Source of the DNA: Roseomonas alba
GTDB lineage: Bacteria; Pseudomonadota; Alphaproteobacteria; Acetobacterales; Acetobacteraceae
Direction of reading: 5' to 3'
NCBI RefSeq assembly: GCF_019430885.1
Contig: NZ_JAHYBZ010000002.1
Coordinates: forward strand, 620,001 to 684,000
DNA: 64,000 nt
Under the pieces are notes generated by a model that was given only the letters and a program-made list of their open reading frames with translations, made no database searches and was not told the origin of the DNA. A program made the translations under genes and the position numbers. Each line of letters opens with the position of its first letter. Position 1 is the stretch's first letter. Shown here piece after piece: positions 46,560 through 55,224 of the stretch.

Positions 46560-47381
46560 ATGCTGGACCGGCTTATTGTCGTGGACAGCGTCACCCGGCT
46601 TGGGCCGGAGGCGCAAGGGCGGGTCATCATCGGTGGGTCGCATGGCGGGGTCTATGCCGCCTACCTCTGCGCCAAGGCGCGCGTCGCCGGGGTGGTGCTG
46701 AACGATGCGGGGCTCGGGCTGGACCGCGCCGGCATCGCGGGGCTGGACTACCTGCAACCGCTCGGCATTCCGGCCGCCTGCTGCTCGCATCGCACCACGC
46801 GCATCGGGGATGGCTTCGACATGCTCGGCCGCGGCATCGTCAGCCATGTGAACGCGGCGGCGGCGAAGCTTGGCATCGAGCCCGGCATGTGGTGCCGCGA
46901 GGCCGCCCGGCGCCTGGCCGCCGCCCCCGTGCCGATGGCCGATGCGCCGGACAGCGTCGAATCCCGCTTCCCCGTCGCCGTGCCCGGCCGGGCACGCGCC
47001 TCGGCGATGGATTCCAACTCCCTGATGACGCCCGACGATGACGGCACCATCGTCGTCACCGGCAGCCATGGCGGGCTGCTCGGCGGAAGGCCCGAAACCG
47101 CCGCGCGCGCCGCCGTCTTCGCCGCGCTCTACAACGATGCCGATGGCGGCATCGACGGCGCCGGCTTCACCCGCCTGCCCGCCCTTGATGCGCGTGGCAT
47201 CGCCGCCGCGACCTATTCCGCCTGGACGGCGCGCATCGGCGATGGCCGCTCTGCTGTCGAGACCGGCATCGTCTCCGCCGTGAACCATCGCGCCGCGGCG
47301 CTGGGCCTCCGGCCCGGCGGGACGGTGCGAGACGCCATGACCCTGCTCGCCGAAGCCATCGGGAAGGACAACGCCGCGTGA
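46560..47381 (+). CDS. Uncharacterised protein with two tandem GSHGG domains
   Basis: A 273-aa protein I do not recognise. It is an internal duplication: residues about 21-120 and 162-263 align along their length, each with GSHGG, a later N-D-A-(G)-x-G-x-D pattern, GI-x-AA, then RIGDG, GIVS-x-VN and AA-x-LG at matching spacing. No signal peptide or membrane helix is visible, so it should be cytoplasmic. Shared Ser, His, Asp and Asn residues could form a repeated binding or catalytic site; the first repeat also has a Cys pair (AACCSH) that the second lacks. Its stop overlaps the GTG of the ThDP enzyme gene (GTGA), so the two are coupled and probably act on one metabolite. Confidence 0.85.
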   Translation: MLDRLIVVDSVTRLGPEAQGRVIIGGSHGGVYAAYLCAKARVAGVVLNDAGLGLDRAGIAGLDYLQPLGIPAACCSHRTTRIGDGFDMLGRGIVSHVNAAAAKLGIEPGMWCREAARRLAAAPVPMADAPDSVESRFPVAVPGRARASAMDSNSLMTPDDDGTIVVTGSHGGLLGGRPETAARAAVFAALYNDADGGIDGAGFTRLPALDARGIAAATYSAWTARIGDGRSAVETGIVSAVNHRAAALGLRPGGTVRDAMTLLAEAIGKDNAA

Positions 47382-49117
47382 CTGCCTCCAACACCACCCT
47401 CACCATCACCGGCGGCGAGGCCCTCGCCCGCATGCTCCAGGCCCATCACGTCGGGCCGATGTTCGGCATGGGTGGCTTCCAGCTCCTGCCCTTCTACGAG
47501 GCGGTGCGCGCGCTCGGCCTCAAGCACCACCTGATCAACGACGAACGCTGCGGCACCTTCGCCGCCGATGCCTGGGCGCGGGTGACCAACCGGCCGGGCG
47601 TGGTGGATGCGACGCTCGGGCCGGGGGCGACGAACCTGGTCACCGGCCTGATCGAATCGCTCAACGCCGGCATCCCGCTGGTTGCCATCACGGGCGACGC
47701 CAATCGCGACCACGCCTGGAAGAACATGACGCAGGAGGCGCGGCAGGTCGAAATCCTCCGCCCCGCCTGCAAGGAACTGATGCGCATCGAGAGCACGAAG
47801 CGCATCCCCGAATTCGTCCGTCGCGCCTTCGCCGTCGCGACCTCCGGCCGGCCCGGCCCCGTGGTGCTCGACGTGCCGGAGGATGTCTGCCACGGCGAAC
47901 ACACCTTCTCCGCCGACGAGATCTGGGCCGATCCCGGCACGCTGATGGCCCAGGCCCGCCGCACCCGCCCCGACGGGCGCGAGCTGGAGCGCGCCGCGGC
48001 GCTGCTCGCGTCCGCGAAGCGCCCGCTGCTGCTGGTGGGCGGCGGCATCCATGTCTCCGGCGCCTATGACGCGCTGCTCGCGCTGGCGGAATCGCAGAAG
48101 ATCCCCGTCGCACACACCATGTCGGGCAAGGGTGCCATCGCCTGCACCCATCCGCTCTCGGCCGGCGTCTTCGGACGGTATTCGCGCATCGCCAACGACT
48201 TCGTCGCCGAGGCCGACCTGCTGATCGTCGTCGGCTGCAAGCTTGGCGAGATCGCGACCAAGCGCTTCGCCCTGATGCCCGCCGGCGTGCCCATCGTGCA
48301 TATCGAGATCGTGCCCGAGGAGATCGGCCGCACCACCCGCGCCGATGTCGCGCTGGCGTCCGATGCGAGGCTCGCCCTGGAAGACCTGCTCGCCGCCCTG
48401 CCCGCCGGCAAGTTGCCTGATGGCCGCGCCGACTTCGCCGCCGCCGTCGCGCCGCGCATGGCGGCCTGGCGCGTCGGCGCCGCCGACCGGCTGGAATCCG
48501 ACGAGACGCCGATCAATGTCGGCCGCCTGATCAACGAGCTGAACATCGCGCTCGGCGAGGAGGACATCCTCGTCGCCGATGGCGGTTTCGCCGGCCATTG
48601 GGGCGGGCTGCTCTTTGACACGAAGAAGGCCGGGCGGCACTTCATCGCCGATCGCGGCTTCGCTTCCATCGGCTATGGCGCGCCGGGGGCCATGGGCGCG
48701 CAGATGGCCGCAGGCCCGAAGCGCCGCGTGGTGGGCCTGACCGGCGATGGCGGCTTCAACATGACGATCGGCGAGATCGAGACCGCACGCCGCGTCGGCG
48801 CCAACTACGTGCTCTGCGTCTTCAACAACGGAGCCTCAGGCTATGTGAAGGCGCTGCAGCACGCGGTCTATGGGCCGGGCAACTACCAGTCATCGGAACT
48901 TGCGGAGACTGACTATGCCGCCGCCGCCCGCGCCTTCGGCTGCCAGGGCATCCGGGTCGAGGATCCCGCGAAGCTGGGTGCGGCGATCCGCCAGGGCTTG
49001 GCCAACACCGATACGCCGACCATCCTCGACGTCATCGTCACCCGCGACCCGGCCCGGATGCTGCCCGGCGTCGACAACCGCACCCTGAGGGTCGAGAAGG
49101 GCGATCGGCCCGTCTAG
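47378..49117 (+). CDS. ThDP-dependent enzyme, acetolactate synthase-like
   Basis: A 579-aa three-domain ThDP enzyme starting with GTG that overlaps the upstream stop. The activating Glu lies in LINDERCGTFAADAWARVT, the central domain has RPLLLVGGGIHVSGAYDAL, and the ThDP/Mg motif is GDGGFNMTIGEIETARR ... CVFNNGASGY. The FAD-binding signature of true acetolactate synthases is not obvious. It may be a decarboxylase or carboligase such as oxalyl-CoA, benzoylformate or sulfopyruvate type. Coupling to the unknown duplicated protein suggests a dedicated substrate-processing partner. Confidence 0.85.
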   Translation: MTASNTTLTITGGEALARMLQAHHVGPMFGMGGFQLLPFYEAVRALGLKHHLINDERCGTFAADAWARVTNRPGVVDATLGPGATNLVTGLIESLNAGIPLVAITGDANRDHAWKNMTQEARQVEILRPACKELMRIESTKRIPEFVRRAFAVATSGRPGPVVLDVPEDVCHGEHTFSADEIWADPGTLMAQARRTRPDGRELERAAALLASAKRPLLLVGGGIHVSGAYDALLALAESQKIPVAHTMSGKGAIACTHPLSAGVFGRYSRIANDFVAEADLLIVVGCKLGEIATKRFALMPAGVPIVHIEIVPEEIGRTTRADVALASDARLALEDLLAALPAGKLPDGRADFAAAVAPRMAAWRVGAADRLESDETPINVGRLINELNIALGEEDILVADGGFAGHWGGLLFDTKKAGRHFIADRGFASIGYGAPGAMGAQMAAGPKRRVVGLTGDGGFNMTIGEIETARRVGANYVLCVFNNGASGYVKALQHAVYGPGNYQSSELAETDYAAAARAFGCQGIRVEDPAKLGAAIRQGLANTDTPTILDVIVTRDPARMLPGVDNRTLRVEKGDRPV

Positions 49118-49194
49118 ATCGAACGACACCGGCCCGAGCGTCCACCCGATGATGGTCTCGGCGGCTGGACGATGCGGGCCGGTGGCGGCGCAGC

Positions 49195-50277
49195 TCAGCG
49201 CACCGCGGCGCGCGGCGCGTCCCGCCAGTGCGACAGCTTCTGGAATCCCCGCCGCCAAATCTCCTTTCGCCGCTCCGTGACCTCGGCGATGGCGAACAGC
49301 AACACCAACGTCCCGCCGAACATGACGAGGCGTGTTGCCCAATGCGTCGGCGGCCAAGGAACGATTGTCGACAAGAACTGCGTCAGTGGCAGGTGGAACA
49401 GGTAGATGGTGAAAGTCGCGCCCGCGCACCAGCGCACCGGCCGTTCGATGGCAGTGAGCAGTCCCACGAAGGAAGCGCCGATGGCGTTGAAGCCGATCAG
49501 GTTGCAGGCGACGAGCAGGCCGACGAGGTAATCGTTGCTGATGTTCGGCAGGACCAGGAGATTGTGCAGAGCCGGCGGCAGCGCGCCATGCTTCGCGATC
49601 CAGAGTTGATGCAGGACGATCAGTGCTGCGCTGCCATAGAAGGCGATCGCCCCGATCCTCGGCCCGACCCTGCCCGAGGTACAGACCTTGTAAGCCGCGA
49701 CCCCGAAGAGCCAGATCGGGAACATGGCGGCGATCTGCGGGCCCACGAAGAGTAGCAGCAGACCGGCGGCCATCCAGCGCCAGCGCCCCGGTGCGAAGAT
49801 GAACACGCCGAAGACGACGTAGTACCAGACCTCGAAGCAGAGCGACCAATAGGGCAGGTTCGACCCGGCTGCGATGCCATTGTACCAGATGTAGTTCACG
49901 AAGATCAGCGCTCCGGCGAACTCGGCACCGCTGTGGCCGGGCTGGTATCCCCACGCCATGGAATAGAGGTCCGGCCGCAGATGGCGGCCGACCGTGTCGA
50001 GCACGATCGTCGCGACAATCGCCGGCACGGCCACCGAGTAGATCCGGGCTGCGCGCGCTACGGCGTAGTCACCCCAGTTCTGTTCCCGACGTTGCGTGAC
50101 ATGGCCGATGACGAAGCCCGACAGTACGAAGAACGCGATCACCGCCTCGTCCATGAACGGCCCGAACTGCGAGGCCAATCCCCCGGCGAGGCGCCGCCCG
50201 GAGGTATGACCGATGAAGACCGTCATCGCGGCGGAGAAACGGATCAGATCCAAATAGACCGAGGTATGCCGTTCCAT
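49195..50277 (-). CDS. Acyltransferase 3 family membrane protein
   Basis: A 360-aa integral membrane protein with about ten hydrophobic helices. It starts MERHTSVYLDLIRFSAAMTVFIGHTSG; the LDLIRF...IGH pattern with the catalytic-type His is the family hallmark, and AFFVLSGFVIGHVTQRRE follows. It would move acetyl or other acyl groups onto a surface polysaccharide or lipid. The start at 50277 was preferred to an upstream ATG at 50457. It is convergent with the ThDP gene over 77 bases. Confidence 0.88.
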   Translation of the reverse strand: MERHTSVYLDLIRFSAAMTVFIGHTSGRRLAGGLASQFGPFMDEAVIAFFVLSGFVIGHVTQRREQNWGDYAVARAARIYSVAVPAIVATIVLDTVGRHLRPDLYSMAWGYQPGHSGAEFAGALIFVNYIWYNGIAAGSNLPYWSLCFEVWYYVVFGVFIFAPGRWRWMAAGLLLLFVGPQIAAMFPIWLFGVAAYKVCTSGRVGPRIGAIAFYGSAALIVLHQLWIAKHGALPPALHNLLVLPNISNDYLVGLLVACNLIGFNAIGASFVGLLTAIERPVRWCAGATFTIYLFHLPLTQFLSTIVPWPPTHWATRLVMFGGTLVLLFAIAEVTERRKEIWRRGFQKLSHWRDAPRAAVR

Positions 50278-50825
50278 GGAATTTCCCCGCGCACCGGAAC
50301 GGTTTGATAGAGAGAACGCGATCTCGATCGCCAGCGACCAGAAGTTGCAACCATTTCGATACGATCGCGCGGTCGATGCCGTGGCCGCTTGTCGCCCATG
50401 CGGCTGATCCGGCCGATCCATCCCTGCCGTGCATCGTCCATGGTTCGGCCCTGCCAAGCGACCCCGGACGCGGGACTCGAACGCCAGGCGTCACCACCAC
50501 CTCAAGCTGGGTGGTGATCGGGTCGCCGGTCCGGAATTGCTCCCCGCGGCCCGGCGTGGAGCGCGCTTCGCCCGCGTTCCATCCTCGCCCGATACACGGT
50601 GCCGATCGGGCAATGCCCCAAGGCATGCCGCACGGTCGGCTGCCGTCCTTCTCCGGCGATGCGCTGCCTAGCGTGCCAGGCCTTAGGCGCTGCCGGAAAG
50701 CGCCGCGCGGACGCCACATCGCCGCCATCGTCCTGCGCGAGGTATCCAACTGTCCCCGTCCCGAAGGCCGCGATCCCCGTCGCGTACCGGCCCTGGCGCC
50801 ACGGCGGATCACAGAGGATTGCGCC
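50278..50825. other. Intergenic stretch with no recognised gene
   Basis: 548 bases between the divergent acyltransferase and lipoprotein genes. Both promoters should lie here. Open frames on both strands have no recognisable domains. A minus-strand GTTCGAGTCCCG near 50477-50491 resembles a tRNA T-loop, but its stem does not pair. Nothing else was found. Confidence 0.5.
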
Positions 50826-51323
50826 ATGTCCGTATCCACGCGGATTGCCCCCCTTCTCAGCCTGCTGCTTTTCGCGGCTTGCACGAACCCATACGACCCG
50901 GGTCAGCGCGCGGCCGGCGGCGCGTTGATCGGCGCCGGCACGGGTGCGGCCATTGGCGGCATTGCCGGCGGCGGCCGCGGCGCGGCCATCGGGGCGCTGG
51001 CCGGCGGGCTCGGCGGCGCGGCGCTCGGCGCCGTCACCACACCGACGCCTCCGCCGCCCTACCAGCAGGGTTACGCGCCCCAGGCCTATGGCCAAGCCTA
51101 TGGCGGGCCCCCGCCGCAATACGCGCCTCAATACGCGCCGCAGGCGCAATATGCGCCGCCGCCGCAGGGCTACTACCCGCCGCCGCAGCCTTCGGCGCAG
51201 GTCTATTATCCGCCGCCCGGCCCGGCCTACGCCCAGGCGCCCTACCCGCAGCCTGTGCCGCAGCCGCAGCCCATGCCGCCCGGTTCCTACTGGCAGCCCG
51301 ATCCCAACGCGTACCGTTACTGA
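50826..51323 (+). CDS. Small glycine-zipper lipoprotein with Pro/Gln/Tyr-rich tail
   Basis: A 165-aa lipoprotein. The signal peptide ends at a lipobox (LLFAAC, Cys19). Residues about 28-62 form a glycine zipper (GGALIGAGTGAAIGGIAGGG and continuing), like the YMGG domain of outer-membrane lipoproteins. The rest is low-complexity Pro-Gln-Tyr-Ala repeats. It is probably anchored in the outer membrane with the tail in the periplasm. Its 3' end overlaps the end of the convergent ribokinase gene by 7 bases. Confidence 0.82.
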   Translation: MSVSTRIAPLLSLLLFAACTNPYDPGQRAAGGALIGAGTGAAIGGIAGGGRGAAIGALAGGLGGAALGAVTTPTPPPPYQQGYAPQAYGQAYGGPPPQYAPQYAPQAQYAPPPQGYYPPPQPSAQVYYPPPGPAYAQAPYPQPVPQPQPMPPGSYWQPDPNAYRY

Positions 51324-52210
51324 AGGGCGGCTTCGATCTCGGCCAAGCGCGGCAGGGAGGGCACCGCCCCGCCGCGCCGGCAGGCCAGGGCGCCCGCCAC
51401 CACGCCGCGCCGCAGGGAAGCCGCCTCGCCGAGCCCCGCCGCCAGCGCGGCGGCGAAGGCACCAATGAAGGCGTCGCCCGCGCCCGTACTGTCCACCACC
51501 GCCACCGGCAGGCTCGCCGCATGATGGCTGCTGCCATCCCGCCCGGCCCAATACGCCCCGGCGGCGCCGGCCGTCAGCACGACGCCGCGCGCATGGCGTG
51601 GGGCCAGCGCGGCCGCCATCGCCGCCGGCGCCTCTGAACGGCTGAGCAGCCGCGCCGCCTCCGTCTCGTTCACCACCAGGATGTCGGTTAGCGCCAGCAG
51701 CGCGTCTGGCATCGGTGCGGCGGGGGCGGCATTCAGCAGCGTCACCACGCTTTGCGCGCGCGCCGCGCGAAAGGCGGCCTCGGTCGCGGCGATCGGCGTC
51801 TCGAGCTGCGCCACGACCAGCGCCGCACCCGCCACCGCGCGCTCCGCCGCCGTCCCCGGCAGCGCCGCATTGGCGCCGGCGATGATCACGATCTGGTTCT
51901 CCCCCGCCGCATCGACCAGAATCAGTGCCTCCCCGGTCGGAACGCCGTCGAGCCGCGTCACCGCGGAAGCATCGATCCCTTCCTCCGCCCAGAGCGCGAG
52001 CGCCGCCTCCCCCGCCGCATCCGCCCCGATGGCGGCGACTATCGCGACCGCTGCCCCGCCTCGCGCGGCGGCAACAGCCTGGTTGCTGCCCTTTCCGCCA
52101 TGGAACCGTGCCATGCCGGTCGCGGCCAGCGTCTCCCCCGGGGCGGGGAAATGCGGCACGGACAGCACCGTGTCCCGATTATACGATCCGACGATAACGA
52201 TGCGGCCCAT
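51317..52210 (-). CDS. rbsK: Ribokinase (PfkB family)
   Basis: A 297-aa sugar kinase starting MGRIVIVGSYNRDTVLSVPHFPAPGET. PfkB signature 1 is in ARFHGGKGSNQAVAAARGG and signature 2 in VVDSTGAGDAFIGAFAAAL with the catalytic Asp in GAGD. The GGKGxNQ motif points to ribokinase, which phosphorylates ribose with ATP. No ribose transporter is nearby, so another pentose or nucleoside is possible. Confidence 0.88.
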   Translation of the reverse strand: MGRIVIVGSYNRDTVLSVPHFPAPGETLAATGMARFHGGKGSNQAVAAARGGAAVAIVAAIGADAAGEAALALWAEEGIDASAVTRLDGVPTGEALILVDAAGENQIVIIAGANAALPGTAAERAVAGAALVVAQLETPIAATEAAFRAARAQSVVTLLNAAPAAPMPDALLALTDILVVNETEAARLLSRSEAPAAMAAALAPRHARGVVLTAGAAGAYWAGRDGSSHHAASLPVAVVDSTGAGDAFIGAFAAALAAGLGEAASLRRGVVAGALACRRGGAVPSLPRLAEIEAALQ

Positions 52211-52334
52211 GGGCTCCTCCCCGGCCGGCAGCCTCGGGAGCCACGCTGTCGCGGTCAAGGCGCGGTGCGATCTCGCAGACCGCGCCGTACGCTCTATATA
52301 TCGTTCAACGCATATACCCTTTGTGGAGATCCCC

Positions 52335-52772
52335 GTGGCCGACCCCCTCCAGATCGTCTGCCCCCATTGCGATGCCGTGAACCGCGTGCCCGCCACCCGG
52401 CTGGCCGACGCCCCGTCCTGCGGCGCCTGCCACAAGCCGCTTTTCGCCGGCCACCCCGCTCCACTTGATGAGGAGCGCTTCCGCAAGCATCTCCGCGCCT
52501 CCTCCATCCCCATCCTGGTCGATTTCTGGGCGTCCTGGTGCGGCCCCTGCCGCATGATGGCCCCGGAGTTCGAGGCGGCCGCGCGCGAGCTGGAACCCAA
52601 TCTCCGCCTGGTGAAGGTCTCGACCGAGGAAGCCCCCGGCATCGCCCAGGACCTTGCCATCCGCTCCATCCCGACGCTGGCCCTGTTCCGCGGCGGGAAG
52701 GAGATTGCCCGCCAAGCAGGTGCCATGCCGGCCCGTCAGATCGTCGCCTGGGCACGGGGTGCGGCCGCCTGA
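52335..52772 (+). CDS. trxC: Thioredoxin TrxC type (zinc-binding N-terminus)
   Basis: A 145-aa thioredoxin. GTG 52335 was chosen because GGAG stands 6 bases before it; an in-frame GTG at 52323 is less likely. The N-terminus has two zinc-binding Cys pairs (Cys9/Cys12 in CPHC and Cys29/Cys32 in CGAC), then the thioredoxin domain with active site WCGPC (Cys69, Cys72) and the cis-Pro in SIPTLALF. TrxC-type thioredoxins reduce cytoplasmic disulfides and respond to oxidative stress. Confidence 0.93.
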   Translation: MADPLQIVCPHCDAVNRVPATRLADAPSCGACHKPLFAGHPAPLDEERFRKHLRASSIPILVDFWASWCGPCRMMAPEFEAAARELEPNLRLVKVSTEEAPGIAQDLAIRSIPTLALFRGGKEIARQAGAMPARQIVAWARGAAA

Positions 52773-52850
52773 CCCGCGGGGTACGGGTTGCAGCGCAGCA
52801 AAGTCGGCCTAACCTAACGGGTAATCCGACACAGCCTCTGAGGCCCCCCA

Positions 52851-55181
52851 ATGCTCGACGCGCTCCTGGCCGAATCGACGAAGCTCAAGTTCGGGATCGG
52901 CCAGCCCGTGCCGCGGAACGAGGACCCCATCCTGCTGCAGGGCCGCGGCCGCTACACCGACGACCTGAAGGTGGATGGCCAGGCGTGGTGCATCATCGTC
53001 CGCAGCCCCTATGCCCACGGTATCATCCGCAGCATCGGCACTGAGGCCGCGCGCGCCATGCCCGGCGTGCTCGGCGTCTATACCGCCGCCGACATGGCCG
53101 AATACGGCCCGATGCGCGCGACCATCCCGCTCAAGAACCGCGACGGCACGCCGCTGATCAATGTGGATCGCGGCCCGCTCGCCGCCGACAAGGTGCGCTT
53201 CGTGGGCGACCCGGTCGCCTTCGTGGTCGCCGAGACCAAGGCCCAGGCCAAGGACGCGGCGGAGATGGTGGAGATGGACATCGACAGCCTCGATGCCGTC
53301 ACCGAGGCTTCCGCCGCCGCCGCCCCCGGGGCGCCCCAACTCTACGACCACATCCCCAACAACGTGGCCCTCGACTTCCAGTTCGGCGACGCCGCGAAGG
53401 TCGAGGAAGCCTTCGCCAGGGCCGCCCATGTCACCACGCTGAAGATCCGGTCCAACCGCATCGTCGTCTGCGCGATGGAGCCGCGCTCGGCGATCGGCGA
53501 ATGGGACCAGGCCGAGGAACGCTACGTGCTACGCGTGGGCTGCCAGGGCGTCTTCGGCCTGCGCGCCCAGATGGCGAAGGACATCCTGAAGGTCCCGCCC
53601 GAGAAACTGCGCATCCTGACCGGCAATGTCGGCGGGTCCTTCGGCATGAAGGCCTCCGCCTATCCCGAATATGCCTGCGTGCTGCACGCGGCGAAGATGC
53701 TCGGCCGGCCGGTGAAGTGGACCGATGAGCGCACCGGCTCCTTCGTGTCCGACTGCCATGGTCGCGACCACGAGACGGAGGCATCCCTCGCGCTCGATGC
53801 CGAGGGCAAGTTCCTCGCGGTGAAGATCGTCTCCTACGGCAATCTCGGCGGCTACCTCTCCACCGTTGGCAACAACATGGGGACGGGCAATTTCCTCAAG
53901 AACATCCAGTCGAACTACGCGACGCCGCTGCTGCTGGTCGAGACGAAGAACGTCGTGACCAACACCACGCCGATCACCGCCTATCGCGGCGCCGGCCGGC
54001 CCGAGGCCAACTACTTCATGGAACGCCTGATCGAGACGGCGGCACGTGAGATGGGCAAGGATGCGATCGCCCTGCGCAAGCTGAACCACATCCGTCCGGA
54101 TCAGCTCCCCTGGGTCTCCTCCAACGGCTCGGCCTACGATTCCGGCAATTTCAGCGCGGTGCTGGACAAGGCCCTGGCGGCGGCGGACTGGGACGGCTTC
54201 GCCGCCCGCAAGGCCGCCAGCGAGGCCGCCGGCAAGCTGCGCGGGCGCGGCATCGGCAACTTCCTCGAGTGCACCGCCCCGCCGCAGAAGGAACAGGGCG
54301 AGCTGGTCTTCGAGGAAGACGGCTCGGTCACCATCGTCACCGGCACGCTGGACTACGGCCAGGGCCATTGGACGCCCTTCGCCCAGGTGCTGCACACCCG
54401 CCTCGGCGTGCCCTTCGAGAAGATCCGGCTGGTCCAGGGTGACAGCGATCGGCTCATCGCCGGCGGCGGCACGGGCGGGTCGAAGTCGCTGATGGCCTCG
54501 GGGGCCGCGATCCTGCAGGCCGCCGAGATGGTCATCGAGAAGGGCCGCCACGCCGCCGGCTACATCCTGGAAGCCGGCGTCGAGGACATCGAGTTCGCCG
54601 AGGGTCGCTTCACCATCGCCGGTACCGACCGCGGCATCGGCATTATGGAACTCGCGGCCCAGATCCGCACCCTCGGCCCCCTGCCCCAGGACGTGCCGAA
54701 CAGCCTCGACAGCCGCACGGTCTTCGACGAGGCGCCGATGGCCTATCCGAATGGCTGCCACATCTGCGAGGTCGAGATCGACCCGGACACCGGCAAGGTC
54801 AGCGTCGACCGCTACACCACGGTCAACGACTTCGGCGTGATCGTGAACCCGCTGATGGCGGCCGGCCAGGCCCATGGCGGCATTGCCCAGGGCATCGGCC
54901 AGGCGCTGCTCGAACGCGTCGCCTATTCCGAGGACGGGCAGCTCCTGACCGGCTCCTACATGGATTACGGCCTGCCGCGCGCGGACGACCTGCCGTCGCT
55001 GGGGTTCGAGAGCGAACCCTCCCCCTGCAAGACCAATCCGGTCGGGTCCAAGGGCGCGGGCGAGGCCGGCTGCGCCGGGTCGCTGCCGGCGGTGATGAAC
55101 GCCATTTCCGACGCGCTGGGCGGGAAGCACATCAACATGCCGGCGACGCCCGAGACGGTCTGGGCGATGATCCACGGCTGA
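52851..55181 (+). CDS. Molybdenum hydroxylase large subunit (xanthine dehydrogenase/CO dehydrogenase family), orphan
   Basis: A 776-aa molybdopterin-cytosine-dinucleotide-binding subunit. It begins FGIGQPVPRNEDPILLQGRGRYTDD, as in CoxL-type proteins. The active-site loop is TAYRGAGRPEANYFME, the form II type, not the AYRCSFR of genuine CO dehydrogenase. The catalytic Glu is in VGSKGAGEAGCAGSLPAVMNAI. Form II enzymes oxidise aldehydes or N-heterocycles. The medium (FAD) and small (2Fe-2S) subunits, usually adjacent, are absent on both sides, so they must be encoded elsewhere. The stop is followed by a strong hairpin. Confidence 0.88.
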   Translation: MLDALLAESTKLKFGIGQPVPRNEDPILLQGRGRYTDDLKVDGQAWCIIVRSPYAHGIIRSIGTEAARAMPGVLGVYTAADMAEYGPMRATIPLKNRDGTPLINVDRGPLAADKVRFVGDPVAFVVAETKAQAKDAAEMVEMDIDSLDAVTEASAAAAPGAPQLYDHIPNNVALDFQFGDAAKVEEAFARAAHVTTLKIRSNRIVVCAMEPRSAIGEWDQAEERYVLRVGCQGVFGLRAQMAKDILKVPPEKLRILTGNVGGSFGMKASAYPEYACVLHAAKMLGRPVKWTDERTGSFVSDCHGRDHETEASLALDAEGKFLAVKIVSYGNLGGYLSTVGNNMGTGNFLKNIQSNYATPLLLVETKNVVTNTTPITAYRGAGRPEANYFMERLIETAAREMGKDAIALRKLNHIRPDQLPWVSSNGSAYDSGNFSAVLDKALAAADWDGFAARKAASEAAGKLRGRGIGNFLECTAPPQKEQGELVFEEDGSVTIVTGTLDYGQGHWTPFAQVLHTRLGVPFEKIRLVQGDSDRLIAGGGTGGSKSLMASGAAILQAAEMVIEKGRHAAGYILEAGVEDIEFAEGRFTIAGTDRGIGIMELAAQIRTLGPLPQDVPNSLDSRTVFDEAPMAYPNGCHICEVEIDPDTGKVSVDRYTTVNDFGVIVNPLMAAGQAHGGIAQGIGQALLERVAYSEDGQLLTGSYMDYGLPRADDLPSLGFESEPSPCKTNPVGSKGAGEAGCAGSLPAVMNAISDALGGKHINMPATPETVWAMIHG

Positions 55182-55187
55182 TCGCCG

Positions 55188-55213
55188 CCCCGGGGAGCGA
55201 AGGCTCCCCGGGG
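55188..55213. terminator. Perfect hairpin between convergent genes
   Basis: CCCCGGGGAGC, loop GAAG, GCTCCCCGGGG is a perfect 11-bp stem located between the stops of the hydroxylase gene (+) and the Bug receptor gene (-). There is no T run, so it may serve both directions or act with Rho. Confidence 0.5.
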
Positions 55214-55224
55214 ACTGGCCCGGG

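Noticed and set aside
50455..50500. tRNA T-loop-like GTTCGAGTCCCG on the minus strand
   Set aside because: The flanking five bases on each side do not pair as a T stem, and no acceptor, D or anticodon arm could be drawn.
50069..50884. Minus-strand 271-aa open frame in the gap before the lipoprotein gene
   Set aside because: It overlaps both neighbouring genes, is Arg/Gly/Ser-rich with no motif and has no ribosome-binding site.
52851..55181. Genuine carbon monoxide dehydrogenase (coxL)
   Set aside because: The active-site loop lacks the AYRCSFR Cys motif of form I enzymes and reads AYRGAGRPE.
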